Shown: positions 63,837 through 64,000 of the stretch, piece after piece
Position numbering within the stretch: position 1 is the first letter of the stretch
Layout: every line of letters begins with the position of its first letter
Assembly: GCF_007995015.1 (NCBI RefSeq)
Contig: NZ_VORB01000009.1
Coordinates: forward strand, 80,132-144,131
Source: Luteibaculum oceani
GTDB taxonomy: Bacteria > Bacteroidota > Bacteroidia > Flavobacteriales_D > Luteibaculaceae
Length of the DNA: 64,000 nucleotides
Reading direction: 5' to 3'
Notes under the pieces: generated by a model
The model's input: only the letters and a program-made list of their open reading frames with translations
What the model was told of the DNA's origin: nothing
Databases searched by the model: none
Made by a program: the position numbers and the translations under genes

Positions 63837-64000
63837 GCTTTCTAAGAAAATGCCAAGCTTGCTTGAGCATTTTGGATCAAGTCATAAATCTGTGGACTTG
63901 AAGATTTTTAAGCATAAATCTGGGTTAATCTAAAAAGGAAGAATTCGATTTTTCTAACCCCTCTAAATTGAGCTCTAAAGGCCTTGATTTTGGCATTAAA

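Overview
The window reads as chromosomal DNA of a member of the Bacteroidota, most likely order Flavobacteriales (a marine Cryomorphaceae or Schleiferiaceae type is my inference, not shown). The evidence is: two giant secreted proteins with the type IX secretion (T9SS) gliding-motility-associated C-terminal domain, one in an operon with a PorP/SprF protein and an OmpA protein; TonB receptors; a FecI/FecR-like pair; imelysin, DUF4856, DUF547, DUF1599 and GWxTD proteins; and the Bacteroidota promoter type (TTTG, about 18-20 bp, then TAnnTTTG) before several genes and both tRNAs. No rRNA, CRISPR array, intact insertion sequence or prophage is seen.

Layout. 1-5.4 kb (minus): a probable iron or haem uptake operon of DUF4856 lipoprotein, imelysin lipoprotein, HTTM membrane protein and a FecA-like receptor cut by the window edge. 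5.5-24.8 kb: mostly housekeeping genes, namely a BadF-type sugar kinase, DEAD-box helicase, CCA-adding-like enzyme, Sua5, SRPBCC/GyrI protein, GT9 transferase, dapD, ruvX, def, folP, a DUF1599 protein, a DoxX protein, an OppB-like permease, tpiA, prmA, a 1490-residue secreted protein of unknown function, and clpS. The helicase gene lies between tracts of degenerate 7-bp tandem repeats. 24.9-38.1 kb: an accessory-looking region starting at tRNA-Arg(ACG). It holds a 2371-residue PKD/Ig-like T9SS protein and a module of repeat lipoprotein, ECF sigma factor, FecR anti-sigma factor and STN-domain TonB receptor. A repeated two-hairpin element, accompanied by 8-bp-periodic tails, lies at each boundary.

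38.2-44.8 kb: a small barrel-like protein, a di-haem cytochrome c peroxidase lipoprotein, an RluA-type pseudouridine synthase with a coiled-coil extension, a B12-binding MerR regulator (CarH/LitR type), an ECF sigma gene preceded by a perfect 12-bp dyad, a TIGR04282/DUF2064 transferase and a purine nucleoside phosphorylase. 44.8-52.2 kb (minus): the T9SS adhesin, PorP/SprF and OmpA operon. 52.6-59.8 kb (plus): a tight six-gene run of DUF547 protein, FAD oxidoreductase, NapH-like 4Fe-4S membrane protein, two GT2 glycosyltransferases and a GT-C-like membrane protein. 59.7-64 kb: xerD, aroQ (divergent, 3 bp apart), a GT2 enzyme, a GWxTD protein and tRNA-Ser(TGA).

The most unusual material is in the non-coding and accessory DNA: the two-hairpin element with octad tails framing the 25-38 kb genes, the heptad tracts that supply the last codons of one gene, the dyad in front of the B12-regulator-linked sigma factor, and the unexplained repeat lipoprotein leading the sigma/anti-sigma/receptor cluster. 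All functional calls come from reading motifs by eye; no database search was run.
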